64,000 nucleotides of DNA from Streptomyces eurythermus (GTDB lineage: Bacteria > Actinomycetota > Actinomycetes > Streptomycetales > Streptomycetaceae), in assembly GCF_014649115.1 (NCBI RefSeq), contig NZ_BMSK01000027.1, positions 46,807-110,806 of the forward strand. The letters are read 5' to 3'. Position numbers and translations under genes: made by a program. The notes under the pieces are model-generated. The model did no database searches. It saw nothing but the letters and a program-made list of their open reading frames with translations, and had not been told where the DNA came from. Position 1 is the first letter of the stretch, and each line of letters begins with the position of its first letter. Shown piece by piece: positions 18,405-25,983 of this stretch.

Positions 18405-19253
18405 TCAGAGGCGGCAGGCGTGGATGGCCGTGGTCAGGATGGCGCGGGCGCCGATGCCGTAGAGGTCGTCCATGATCCGCTGGGCCTCCTTGGCGGGGAC
18501 CATGGCACGGACGGCGACCCAGCCCTCGTTGTGCAGCGGGGAGACGGTCGGGGACTCCAGGCCGGGGGTGAGCGCCACGGCCTTCTCCAGCTGCTCCACC
18601 CGGCAGTCGTAGTCCATCATCACGTACGTCCGGGCCACCAGGACGCCCTGGAGGCGGCGCAGGAACTGCTGGACCTTGGGTTCCTCGGCGTCGGCGCCGG
18701 TGCGGCGGACGACGATGGCCTCGGACTTCATGATCGGCTCGCCGAAGACCTCCAGGCCCGCGTTGCGCAGGCTGGTGCCGGTCTCCACGACGTCGGCGAT
18801 GACCTCGGCGACACCGAGTTCGATGGCGGTCTCTACGGCGCCGTCCAGGTGCACCACGGAGGCGTCGATGCCGCTGTCCGCGAGGTGCTTGGCGACGATC
18901 CCCTCGTAGGAGGTGGCGACCGTGCGGCCCTTGAGGTCCTCGATGCCCTGCGCGGTGCCGGGCTTGGCGGCGAAGCGGAAGGTGGAGCGGGCGAAGCCGA
19001 GCGGCAGGATCTCCTCGGCGTCGGCGCCGGAGTCGATCAGCAGGTCACGGCCGGTGATGCCGATGTCGAGGCGGCCGGAGGAGACGTAGATCGCGATGTC
19101 GCGGGGGCGGAGGTAGAAGAACTCGACCTCGTTCTCCGGGTCGACGATGCGCAGTTCCTTGGACTCGCGGCGCTGCTGGTAGCCGGCCTCATGCAGCATC
19201 TCCGCCGCAGGGCCGGACAGTGAACCCTTGTTGGGGACGGCGATGCGCAGCAT
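18405..19253 (-). CDS. hisG: ATP phosphoribosyltransferase, long form
   Basis: Catalyses the first committed step of histidine synthesis: ATP plus PRPP to phosphoribosyl-ATP. The 282-aa length is that of the hexameric long form with its own C-terminal regulatory domain (about 210-282) for histidine feedback, so no HisZ partner is needed. LRIAVPNKGSLSGPA at the N-terminus, GRLDIGITGRDLL and the PRPP-loop-like DVVETGTSLRNAGLEV near 155-170 are diagnostic. It lies 53 bp after hisE on the same strand; the rest of the his genes are not in the window. Confidence 0.97.
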   Translation of the reverse strand: MLRIAVPNKGSLSGPAAEMLHEAGYQQRRESKELRIVDPENEVEFFYLRPRDIAIYVSSGRLDIGITGRDLLIDSGADAEEILPLGFARSTFRFAAKPGTAQGIEDLKGRTVATSYEGIVAKHLADSGIDASVVHLDGAVETAIELGVAEVIADVVETGTSLRNAGLEVFGEPIMKSEAIVVRRTGADAEEPKVQQFLRRLQGVLVARTYVMMDYDCRVEQLEKAVALTPGLESPTVSPLHNEGWVAVRAMVPAKEAQRIMDDLYGIGARAILTTAIHACRL

Positions 19254-19306
19254 GAGGTCGGCTTCCTTCGTTCGTTCTCTACGGGACGGTGTGTGCGGGC
19301 TACGGC

Positions 19307-19579
19307 TTACAGGTGGGCGTAGACGTCGTCCAGGGAGATGCCGCGGGCGACCATCATCACCTGGACGTGGTACAGCAGCTGCGAGATCTCCTCGGCCGCC
19401 GCCTCCTTGCCCTCGTACTCGGCGGCCATCCAGACCTCGGCGGCCTCTTCGACGACCTTCTTGCCGATGGCATGGACGCCCTTTCCGACCAGTTCCGCGG
19501 TGCGGGAGGTGGCGGGATCGCCGTGGGCGGCCTTCTGCTGGAGCTCGGTGAACAGCTCCTCGAACGTCTTCTTGGACAT
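19307..19579 (-). CDS. hisE: Phosphoribosyl-ATP pyrophosphatase
   Basis: Hydrolyses phosphoribosyl-ATP to phosphoribosyl-AMP, the second histidine step. The 90-aa all-helical NTP-pyrophosphatase has the metal-binding run GKKVVEEAAEVWMAAEYE near residues 38-55. It is separate from hisI, as is normal in actinobacteria. ATG 19577-19579 has GGGGCT upstream; an in-frame GTG four codons earlier is possible. It is placed between ribH (34 bp upstream) and hisG. Confidence 0.96.
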   Translation of the reverse strand: MSKKTFEELFTELQQKAAHGDPATSRTAELVGKGVHAIGKKVVEEAAEVWMAAEYEGKEAAAEEISQLLYHVQVMMVARGISLDDVYAHL

Positions 19580-19613
19580 GGTGAGCCCCACCCTAGCCGT
19601 TGTGCCGGCCGGT

Positions 19614-20099
19614 CTAGTGCCAGGGTTCGGATACCGAGCGGAGCGTGGCCGCCGTCGCCACGGCCGCCGTCACCGCCTCGTGGCCCTTGTCCTCGCTGGA
19701 GCCCTCCAGGCCGGCCCGGTCCAGGGCCTGCTCCTCGGTGTCGCAGGTGAGCACGCCGAAGCCGACGGGGACACCGGTGTCGACGGAGACCTGGGTGAGG
19801 CCCTGGGTGACGCCCTGGCACACGTAGTCGAAGTGCGGGGTGCCGCCGCGGATGACGACGCCGAGGGCGACGATCGCGTCGTAGCCCCGGCCCGCGAGGA
19901 CCTTGGCGGCGACCGGCAGCTCGAAGCTGCCGGGGACCCGGATCAGGGTCGGCTCGTCGATGCCCAGGTCGCGCAGGGCGCGCAGGGCGCCGTCCACCAG
20001 GCCGTCCATCACCTTCTCGTGCCACTGCGCCGCGATCACGGCGACCCTGAGGTCGTCCACCTTGCGTACGGACACTTCCGGTGCGCCCTTGCCGCTCAC
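19614..20099 (-). CDS. ribH: Lumazine synthase (riboflavin synthase beta)
   Basis: Condenses 5-amino-6-ribitylaminouracil with 3,4-dihydroxy-2-butanone-4-phosphate to 6,7-dimethyl-8-ribityllumazine. The 161-aa product has AAQWHEKVMDGLVDGA, the loop VPGSFELPVAAKVLA and GVVIRGGTPHFDYVCQGVTQGL with the conserved active-site histidine. GTG 20097-20099 follows GGAGG by 6-7 nt, a strong site. It is the fourth gene of the riboflavin operon, 23 bp after ribBA. Confidence 0.97.
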   Translation of the reverse strand: MSGKGAPEVSVRKVDDLRVAVIAAQWHEKVMDGLVDGALRALRDLGIDEPTLIRVPGSFELPVAAKVLAGRGYDAIVALGVVIRGGTPHFDYVCQGVTQGLTQVSVDTGVPVGFGVLTCDTEEQALDRAGLEGSSEDKGHEAVTAAVATAATLRSVSEPWH

Positions 20100-20122
20100 T
20101 TCTTACCTCCGTGCTCTTTCGC

Positions 20123-21412
20123 TTACTGGTTGCCGCAGGCCGACACGGCGGGCGTGTCGAGCCAGGGCAGGTCGTGCCCCATCCGGTCCCGCTTGGTGCG
20201 CAGGTAGCGGAGGTTGTGCTCACCGGCCTGGACGGGCATCGGCTCCCGGCCGGCGACCTCGACGCCGTGGCGCCTGAGGGCGTCGGTCTTGTCGGGGTTG
20301 TTGGTCATCAGCCGGACCTCGCGCACGCCGAGGTCGGCGAGGATCCGGGCGCCGGCGCCGTAGTCGCGGGCGTCGGCGGGCAGGCCGAGCTCCAGGTTGG
20401 CGTCCAGGGTGTCGTGGCCCTGCTCCTGGAGTTCGTAGGCGCGCAGCTTGGACAGCAGGCCGATGCCGCGTCCCTCGTGTCCGCGCAGGTAGACGACGAC
20501 TCCGCGGCCCTCCTCCTGGATGCGGCCGAGCGCGGTGTCCAGCTGGGGCCCGCAGTCGCAGCGCAGGGAGCCGAAGACGTCGCCGGTGAGGCATTCGGAG
20601 TGGACCCGGACCAGGACGTCCCGGCCGTCGCCGAGGTCGCCGTGGACGAGGGCGACGTGCTCGACGCCGTCGACGGTGGACCGGTAGCCGTAGGCGGTGA
20701 AGGTGCCGTGCCGGGTGGGCAGCCGGGTGGCGGCCTCGCGGCGGACGGTGGGCTCGCTGCCGCGGCGGTAGGCGACCAGGTCCTCGATGGAGATGATCGT
20801 CAGGCCGTGCTTGCGGGCGAACGGGATCAGCTCGGGCAGGCGGAGCATCCGGCCGTCCTCGCCGGCGATCTCCACGATGGCGCCGGCCGGGCGCAGGCCC
20901 GCGAGCCGGGCGAGGTCGACGGCGGCCTCGGTGTGGCCGTTGCGGGCGAGGACGCCGCCGGCCCTGGCGCGCAGCGGGAAGACATGGCCGGGGCGGACGA
21001 AGTCGGTGTGCCCGGCCGTGCCGCTCGCGAGCAGCCGGAGCGTGGTGGCGCGGTCGGCGGCCGAGATGCCGGTGCTCACACCGTGCACGGCGGTGGCGTC
21101 CACGGAGACGGTGAACGCGGTCTTCATCGACTCGGTGTTGTCCTCGACCATCTGCGGCAGCCGCAGCCGGTCCAGTTCCTCGCTCTCCATGGGAGCGCAG
21201 ATCAGTCCCCGGCACTCGCTCATCATGAAGGCGACGATCTCGGGGGTGATCTTCTCGGCGGCCATCACGAGGTCGCCCTCGTTCTCCCGGTTCTCGTCGT
21301 CGACGACGATGATCGGGCGCCCGGCGGCGATGTCGGCGATGGCCTGCTCGACCGGGTCGAGCGCGAAGTTGTCGAAATCGTGGGTGTCGTGGAGGACGGG
21401 TGCCGAGGTCAT
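20123..21412 (-). CDS. ribBA: Bifunctional DHBP synthase / GTP cyclohydrolase II
   Basis: Supplies both branches of riboflavin synthesis. The N-terminal half (about 15-215) is 3,4-dihydroxy-2-butanone-4-phosphate synthase, with VVDDENRENEGDLVMAAE acidic metal ligands and RPGHVFPLRAR. The C-terminal half (about 220-420) is GTP cyclohydrolase II with the zinc site HSECLTGDVFGSLRCDCG and YLRGHEGRGIGLLSK. Both active sites look intact, so it is a genuine fusion of 429 aa. The ATG overlaps the ribM stop by 4 bp. Confidence 0.97.
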   Translation of the reverse strand: MTSAPVLHDTHDFDNFALDPVEQAIADIAAGRPIIVVDDENRENEGDLVMAAEKITPEIVAFMMSECRGLICAPMESEELDRLRLPQMVEDNTESMKTAFTVSVDATAVHGVSTGISAADRATTLRLLASGTAGHTDFVRPGHVFPLRARAGGVLARNGHTEAAVDLARLAGLRPAGAIVEIAGEDGRMLRLPELIPFARKHGLTIISIEDLVAYRRGSEPTVRREAATRLPTRHGTFTAYGYRSTVDGVEHVALVHGDLGDGRDVLVRVHSECLTGDVFGSLRCDCGPQLDTALGRIQEEGRGVVVYLRGHEGRGIGLLSKLRAYELQEQGHDTLDANLELGLPADARDYGAGARILADLGVREVRLMTNNPDKTDALRRHGVEVAGREPMPVQAGEHNLRYLRTKRDRMGHDLPWLDTPAVSACGNQ

Positions 21413-22050
21413 GCCGGCGCTCCTTCCAGTGTGGGCCTTGCCGCCTTGCGGGAGCGCAGCCACCAGTCGCGCATGCCCCACAGGACGAGTGCGCCGTAGA
21501 TGACGTAGACGAAGCCGGAGAAGGCGTAGCCGTTGGCGAAGTTCAGGGGGACGCCGACCAGGTCGACGAGCAGCCAGGCGATCCAGAACTCGACCATGCC
21601 CTTGGCCTGGGCGTACATCGCGACGATGGTGCCGACGAAGATGTAGGCGTCGGGCCAGGGGTCCCAGGACAGGGACGGGTAGGCCTGGAACAGCAGGGCG
21701 ACGGCGACCGTGCCGGCGCCGGCGGCGGCGGCCATGGCCGCCCGCTCGCGCCAGGAGGCGAACCGGGGGGTGATCTGGCCGTCGCCGGACCGGTTCCGGG
21801 TGCGCTGCCACTGCCACCAGCCGTACAGCGCGACGGCCATGACGACGACCTGCTTGCCGGCGCTGCCGGTCAGATGGCCGTAGAAGGCGGCGAACAGGAC
21901 GAGGCCGGACAGGAACTGCACGGGCCAGGTCCACAGGGAACGGCGCCAGCCGAGGGCGAGGGTGATCAGGCCCAGGATGTTGCCGGTCATGTCCGACCAG
22001 ATGATGTGCTGGCCGAAGAGGGTGAACGCCTCGGAGTTCAGCCAGTTCAC
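21409..22050 (-). CDS. ribM: PnuC-family riboflavin transporter (RibM type)
   Basis: A 213-aa membrane protein with about seven hydrophobic segments, of the PnuC/PnuX family. PnuC proteins take up nicotinamide riboside, but members encoded inside actinobacterial rib operons (RibM/PnuX) carry riboflavin or roseoflavin; the position between ribE and ribBA under an FMN riboswitch supports riboflavin. Tryptophan-rich motifs (YGWWQWQRTR, WLLVDLVGVPLNFANGY) match the family. GTG 22048-22050 overlaps the ribE stop as GTGA, so translation is coupled. Confidence 0.88.
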   Translation of the reverse strand: MNWLNSEAFTLFGQHIIWSDMTGNILGLITLALGWRRSLWTWPVQFLSGLVLFAAFYGHLTGSAGKQVVVMAVALYGWWQWQRTRNRSGDGQITPRFASWRERAAMAAAAGAGTVAVALLFQAYPSLSWDPWPDAYIFVGTIVAMYAQAKGMVEFWIAWLLVDLVGVPLNFANGYAFSGFVYVIYGALVLWGMRDWWLRSRKAARPTLEGAPA

Positions 22051-22652
22051 CGGCCGGCCCCCTGCCCGGCCGCGAGCAGCCGCTCCACGTACTTGGCGAT
22101 GACGTCCACTTCGAGGTTGACCGGGTCGCCGGGCTGCTTCACGCCGAGCGTGGTCAGGGCGAGGGTGGTCGGGATGAGGCTGACCGTGAAGTGGTCCAAG
22201 GCCGCCTCCACGACGGTCAGGCTGATGCCGTCGACCGTGATGGAGCCCTTCTCCACGACGTAGCGGGAGAGGTCGGCGGGGAGGGAGATCTTCACGATCT
22301 CCCAGTGCTCGGAGGGCGTGCGGGCCAGGATCTCGCCGGTGCCGTCGACGTGTCCCTGCACGATGTGCCCGCCGAGGCGGGCGCCGACGGCGGTGGGGCG
22401 CTCCAGGTTGACGCGGGAGCCGACGGTGAGCGCGCCCAGGCTGGAGCGCTTCAGGGTCTCGGCCATGACGTCGGCGGTGAACTCGTCACCCTCGTGCTCG
22501 ACGACGGTGAGACAGACCCCGTTCACGGCGATGGAGTCGCCGTGCCGGGCGCCCTCGGTCACGACGGGGCCGCGCAGCCGGAAGCGGGAGGCGTCGCCGA
22601 GGTTCTCGACGGCGGTGACCTCACCCAGCTCTTCGACGATTCCGGTGAACAC
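22047..22652 (-). CDS. ribE: Riboflavin synthase alpha chain
   Basis: Dismutates two lumazine molecules into riboflavin. The 201-aa protein has two homologous barrel halves, each with its own GHIVQGHVDGTG or NGVCLTVVEHEGDEF-type element; the N-terminal FTGIVEELG is the hallmark start. GTG 22650-22652 is chosen because this motif begins there and AGGAGG lies about 9 nt upstream. It is the first gene of the rib operon, about 170 nt downstream of the FMN riboswitch. Confidence 0.97.
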   Translation of the reverse strand: MFTGIVEELGEVTAVENLGDASRFRLRGPVVTEGARHGDSIAVNGVCLTVVEHEGDEFTADVMAETLKRSSLGALTVGSRVNLERPTAVGARLGGHIVQGHVDGTGEILARTPSEHWEIVKISLPADLSRYVVEKGSITVDGISLTVVEAALDHFTVSLIPTTLALTTLGVKQPGDPVNLEVDVIAKYVERLLAAGQGAGR

Positions 22653-22822
22653 TTCCCGGGTCCTCCTGCCTCTTCGGGCACGGACTCCGGGGCTGTCGAT
22701 GACGACAGAATCCACGGGTGAGCACACACCGAGAGGCGTCGCCGAACGGACGCGTCCACGCGGACGAGCCTCGATACGGCGGCGCGCACACGGATACACG
22801 CGTGCCCGCCCGCCGCGCACTG

Positions 22823-22940
22823 CCTCCCATCCGGACTTTAACCGTCGGTCCAGGAATTTCACCTGGTCAACCGGCCGCTGGAAGCGACCGGGTCGCGGAC
22901 TGTAACCGCCGGTTCGGACTTTCACCGACCCCGGAGTGCG
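22823..22940 (-). promoter_or_regulatory. FMN riboswitch (RFN element)
   Basis: Read on the minus strand, the conserved RFN blocks appear in order: GGGGTCGGTGAAAGTCCG, ACCGGCGGTTACAGTCCGCG, a variable stem, CCAGGTGAAATTCCTGG, GACCGACGGTTAAAGTCC and the closing GGATGGGAGG. FMN binding should switch off the downstream rib genes. Some 170 nt of expression platform separate it from ribE; a T-tract terminator is not obvious, so control of ribosome access is as likely. Confidence 0.93.
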
Positions 22941-23083
22941 CTGCTTCTGGTACAGGCCCAGTGTGCCACGCCCGCCACGCGTCCATACGGGTGGGCCATG
23001 TGGCCTCGCTCACAGTGCGTACCGATGCTTTCGCGCCACGCGACCGCCGGGGACAACCGGTCGTCGGACCAAGCGGGCCGAGG

Positions 23084-23126
23084 TTGGTCCGGACCATTGA
23101 CCCTACTGGTCTAGTCCTCTTAAGGT
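23084..23126 (+). promoter_or_regulatory. Orphan DasR-type chitinase promoter with no chitinase downstream
   Basis: Near-identical to the promoter at 6156-6197: TTGACC (23097-23102), 18-nt spacer, TAAGGT (23121-23126), and dre-like repeats TGGTCCGGACCA (23085-23096) and TGGTCTAGTCCT (23107-23118). It points right, but the next DNA is the antisense of a ROK gene. I remember S. coelicolor having a GH18 chitinase gene here (SCO1444), so this is probably the relic of a deletion. The remainder of the 22653-23229 gap holds only the riboswitch leader. Confidence 0.8.
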
Positions 23127-23229
23127 GCGGTCGGGCTCGGCGGCGGTGACGACGGCCCTTGCCCGCCGCCGGGCCGCCAAGCCGGGGCCGACCCGGACCC
23201 GACCCGGGCCGGCCCGCCGACCGGGACCG

Positions 23230-24519
23230 CTACCGCTCCGGCGGCCCGAACAGCTCGTCCTGCGCCCGTTCCCGCGCGGTGAGCAGCGCCCCGCGCAGCA
23301 CGGCCGTCCCGCCGAGGCCGCTCGCCCGCACCTCCGTGGGCAGCGGTGACATCCGGCGCAGCCGCTCCCCCACCAGCCCGGCGAGCACCGCTCCCCCGGC
23401 CCGGCCGACCTCCCCGCCGAGCACCACGCAGCCGGGGTCCAGGACGGCCACCACCGAGGCCGCGCCGACGGCGATCCGGTCGGCCAGCGCGCGCAGGAAG
23501 CGCTCGTCGGCCGCGGACGCCCGTGCCACCGCCCCGCGCACCACGCGCGCCGCCTCCGGCTCGTCCGCCGCCCCGCGCGCCGCCGCCCGTACCGCGCCCG
23601 GCGCGTCGGCAGGCCCGTCCACCGGCGCATCCATCGGCCCGGCCACCGACCCGTCCGCCGACCCGTCCGCCGTCCCGGGCGCCGGCAGTCCGTACTCGGC
23701 GGCCAGCGACACGACGGCCGCCGCCCCGGTCAGCGAGTGGAAGCCGCCGCCGCAGTCGGTCGCCGAGGGCAGCGTGCTCGTGCCCGGAACCGGCAGGAAG
23801 CCGATCTCGCCGGTGCCGCCGGAGGCGCCGCGGCGCAGGGTGCCGTCCAGGACGACGGCGGCGCCGACGCCGTGCCCCAGCCAGAGCAGGACGAAGGTGT
23901 CCCGGTCGCGGGCGGCGCCCTCGCGCTGCTCGGCCAGCGCGGCCAGGTTCGTCTCGTTCTCGACGGTCACCCGGGCGCCGGGCAGCCGGTCCTGGAGGGC
24001 GGCGACCAGGCTGCGGTGCCAGGCGGGCAGCCCGGCGGAGTCCCTGAGGTCGCCGGTGGCCGGGTCGATCAGGCCCGGCGCCCCGATGCCGACCGTGTGC
24101 AGCCGGTCCGCGCCGCCTTCCTTCACGGCCCGCTCCACCGCGGCCACCGCCTGCTCCACGGCGGGCCCGGTCCCGGTGTCCCCGCCGATCGGCGCGGACG
24201 CCTCGGCGAGCACCCGCCCGAGCAGGTCGGAGACCAGGACGAGGACGCCTTCGGTGCGCACGTCGAGGGCGGCGAGGTGGGCGCGGCCGGCGACGATGCC
24301 GTAGAGCCGGGCGTTGGGGCCCCGGCGCTGTTCGCCGGACTCGCCGACCACCGTGATCAGGCCGGCGGCCGTGAGCCGGTCCACCAGGTCGGCGACGGTC
24401 GGCCGGGACAGGCCGGTCAGCTGCTTCAGCTGCCCCGCCGTCAGCGGGCCTTCCTGCTGCAACAGCCGCAGGGCCAGCCGGTCGTTGAGGGCCCGGGCGG
24501 TGCTGGGTGATGCGGGCAT
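23230..24519 (-). CDS. ROK-family transcriptional repressor
   Basis: A 429-aa sugar-responsive regulator. The winged HTH covers about 8-65 (LKQLTGLSRPTVADLVDRLTAAGLI). The ROK sugar-kinase-like domain follows, with a glucokinase-like GIGAPGLIDPATG, the LWLGHGVGAAVVLDG phosphate loop and the acidic GEIGFLPV. The usual CxCGxxGCxE zinc motif is reduced to TDCGGGFHSLTG, so the canonical zinc site seems incomplete. A Pro/Ala/Asp-rich insertion with a duplicated 12-bp unit (23648-23671) interrupts the C-terminal domain. ATG 24517-24519 starts at the HTH. It is divergent from an MFS gene, with a palindrome between them, so it probably controls that transporter and itself. Confidence 0.88.
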   Translation of the reverse strand: MPASPSTARALNDRLALRLLQQEGPLTAGQLKQLTGLSRPTVADLVDRLTAAGLITVVGESGEQRRGPNARLYGIVAGRAHLAALDVRTEGVLVLVSDLLGRVLAEASAPIGGDTGTGPAVEQAVAAVERAVKEGGADRLHTVGIGAPGLIDPATGDLRDSAGLPAWHRSLVAALQDRLPGARVTVENETNLAALAEQREGAARDRDTFVLLWLGHGVGAAVVLDGTLRRGASGGTGEIGFLPVPGTSTLPSATDCGGGFHSLTGAAAVVSLAAEYGLPAPGTADGSADGSVAGPMDAPVDGPADAPGAVRAAARGAADEPEAARVVRGAVARASAADERFLRALADRIAVGAASVVAVLDPGCVVLGGEVGRAGGAVLAGLVGERLRRMSPLPTEVRASGLGGTAVLRGALLTARERAQDELFGPPER

Positions 24520-24585
24520 GTCGGGAATCCTCCCAGATCGCTGCGGACCGGACGGCCGTACGTCTCGCACGGCCGCCACCCTATC

Positions 24586-24606
24586 TATCAGGCAGGGTTC
24601 CTGATA
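24586..24606. promoter_or_regulatory. Operator palindrome between the ROK and MFS genes
   Basis: TATCAGG (24586-24592), 7 nt, CCTGATA (24600-24606): a perfect palindrome in the 135-bp divergent gap. It overlaps a leftward promoter TTATCA-18-TAGGGT and a rightward -10 candidate TAATTT at 24605-24610. This is the likely binding site of the ROK repressor. Confidence 0.6.
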
Positions 24607-24654
24607 ATTTACGCGCCGAGCTGCCGCGAGGGTCGGCCGGGGAGGGACAGGAAC

Positions 24655-25869
24655 ATGGGTGACATGAGCCCCGCACGCGAGGAGGTCCGGCGCGCACGGT
24701 ACGCCGTGGCGGCCGTGTTCGCCGTGCACGGCTCCGTGACCGGGTCGTTCGCCACGCGGGTGCCCTGGATCCGGGAGCACGCCGGGCTGAGCGCCGGCCA
24801 GCTGGGGTTCGCGCTGGCCTTCACCGCGTTCGGCGCGGCGTGCGCGATGCCGCTGGCGGGCCGGGTCACCCACCGGTTCGGCAGCCGGGCGGCCCTGCGC
24901 GGGCTGCTGGCGATGTGGACGCTGGCCCTGGTGCTGCCGTCCCTCGCGCCGAACCTGGTCACGCTGTGCCTGGCGCTGTTCGCCTACGGCGCCTCCTCGG
25001 GCATGGCCGACGTCGCGATGAACGCGCTCGGCGTGGAGGTCGAGCGGCTGCTCGGCAAGTCGGTGATGTCCGGGCTGCACGGCATGTGGAGCGCGGGGGC
25101 CCTGACCGGCTCGGCGGCCGGCACCCTGGCCGCGCACCTCGGGGCGGACGCGCGGGTGCACTTCGCGCTGGCCGCGGCCGTCCTCACCGTGCTCGGCTGC
25201 GCGGTCTGCGCCTGGGTGCTGGACGTCCAGCCCGCCGAGGACGAGGAGCCGCCGCCGCGGTTCACGCTGCCGCCGCGCTCCGCCCTGCTGATCGGCGCCG
25301 TCGGGTTCTGCGCGGTGTTCGCCGAGGGCGCCACCCTGGACTGGTCGGCGGTGTTCCTGAAGGACCGGCTGGACGGCTCGGCCGGCCTGGCGGCGTCCGC
25401 CACCACCGGCTCCATGCTGACCATGGCCGTGGCCCGGATCGCCGGGGACGCGGTGGTGAACCGCTTCGGCGCGGTCCGCACCGTGCGGGCCGGCGGGGTG
25501 CTGGCCGTGCTGGGCGGGCTGCTGATCGTGCTCGCGCGGCACCCGGCGGCGGCGATGACCGGGTTCGCGCTGATGGGGCTCGGCATCGCGGTGGTCGTCC
25601 CGCTGTGCTTCGCGGCCGCCGGACACGCCGGTCCCAACCCGAGCCAGGCCATCGCGGGTGTGGCGACCGTCACCTACACCTCCGGGCTGATCGCGCCGAG
25701 CCTGATCGGCGGGGTGGCCCAGGCGACCAGCCTGATGGTGTCGTTCTGTGTGGTGACGGCGCTGGCCTGCGGGCTCGTCCTGTTCGCGGGCGTCCTGCGC
25801 GCCGCCGAACGCGGGGAGGGCGCGAAGGCGGAACCGCACGGCGCGGCGGTGTCCGGCCCGCACTCCTAG
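24655..25869 (+). CDS. MFS transporter
   Basis: A 404-aa major-facilitator protein with about 12 transmembrane segments. The motif A-like loop GRVTHRFGSRAALRG after TM2, SGMADVAMNALGVEVERLLGKSVMSGLHGMWSAGALTG in TM4-5, and the second-half AEGATLDWSAVFL resemble the YbjJ/FucP-like sugar-transporter group. Regulation by the divergent ROK repressor suggests a sugar or aminosugar substrate, which is inference. The start has GGGAGGGAC 7 nt upstream. A 13-bp-arm hairpin follows the stop by 5 bp. Confidence 0.87.
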   Translation: MGDMSPAREEVRRARYAVAAVFAVHGSVTGSFATRVPWIREHAGLSAGQLGFALAFTAFGAACAMPLAGRVTHRFGSRAALRGLLAMWTLALVLPSLAPNLVTLCLALFAYGASSGMADVAMNALGVEVERLLGKSVMSGLHGMWSAGALTGSAAGTLAAHLGADARVHFALAAAVLTVLGCAVCAWVLDVQPAEDEEPPPRFTLPPRSALLIGAVGFCAVFAEGATLDWSAVFLKDRLDGSAGLAASATTGSMLTMAVARIAGDAVVNRFGAVRTVRAGGVLAVLGGLLIVLARHPAAAMTGFALMGLGIAVVVPLCFAAAGHAGPNPSQAIAGVATVTYTSGLIAPSLIGGVAQATSLMVSFCVVTALACGLVLFAGVLRAAERGEGAKAEPHGAAVSGPHS

Positions 25870-25874
25870 GCGAT

Positions 25875-25903
25875 CGGCTATGTGAACCGAGTTCACATAG
25901 CCG
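25875..25903. terminator. Perfect 13-bp inverted repeat after the MFS gene
   Basis: CGGCTATGTGAAC (25875-25887) and its complement (25891-25903) are separated by CGA. Position and tight loop suggest a terminator. There is no T-tract and the core GTGAACcgaGTTCAC is operator-like, so a GntR-type site for the next permease remains possible. Confidence 0.55.
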
Positions 25904-25983
25904 TCCGCGTGGGCGGAGAACCGCCGCTTACCCGCACAATGGTTCGGACCGTCCTCATGTACGTAAGAAAGCGAAACCCCACC

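Noticed and set aside
23125..23349. 74-codon rightward frame starting just after the orphan chitinase promoter
   Set aside because: Pro/Arg-rich, no signal peptide or GH18 motif, and antisense to the ROK gene; not a chitinase remnant I can recognise.
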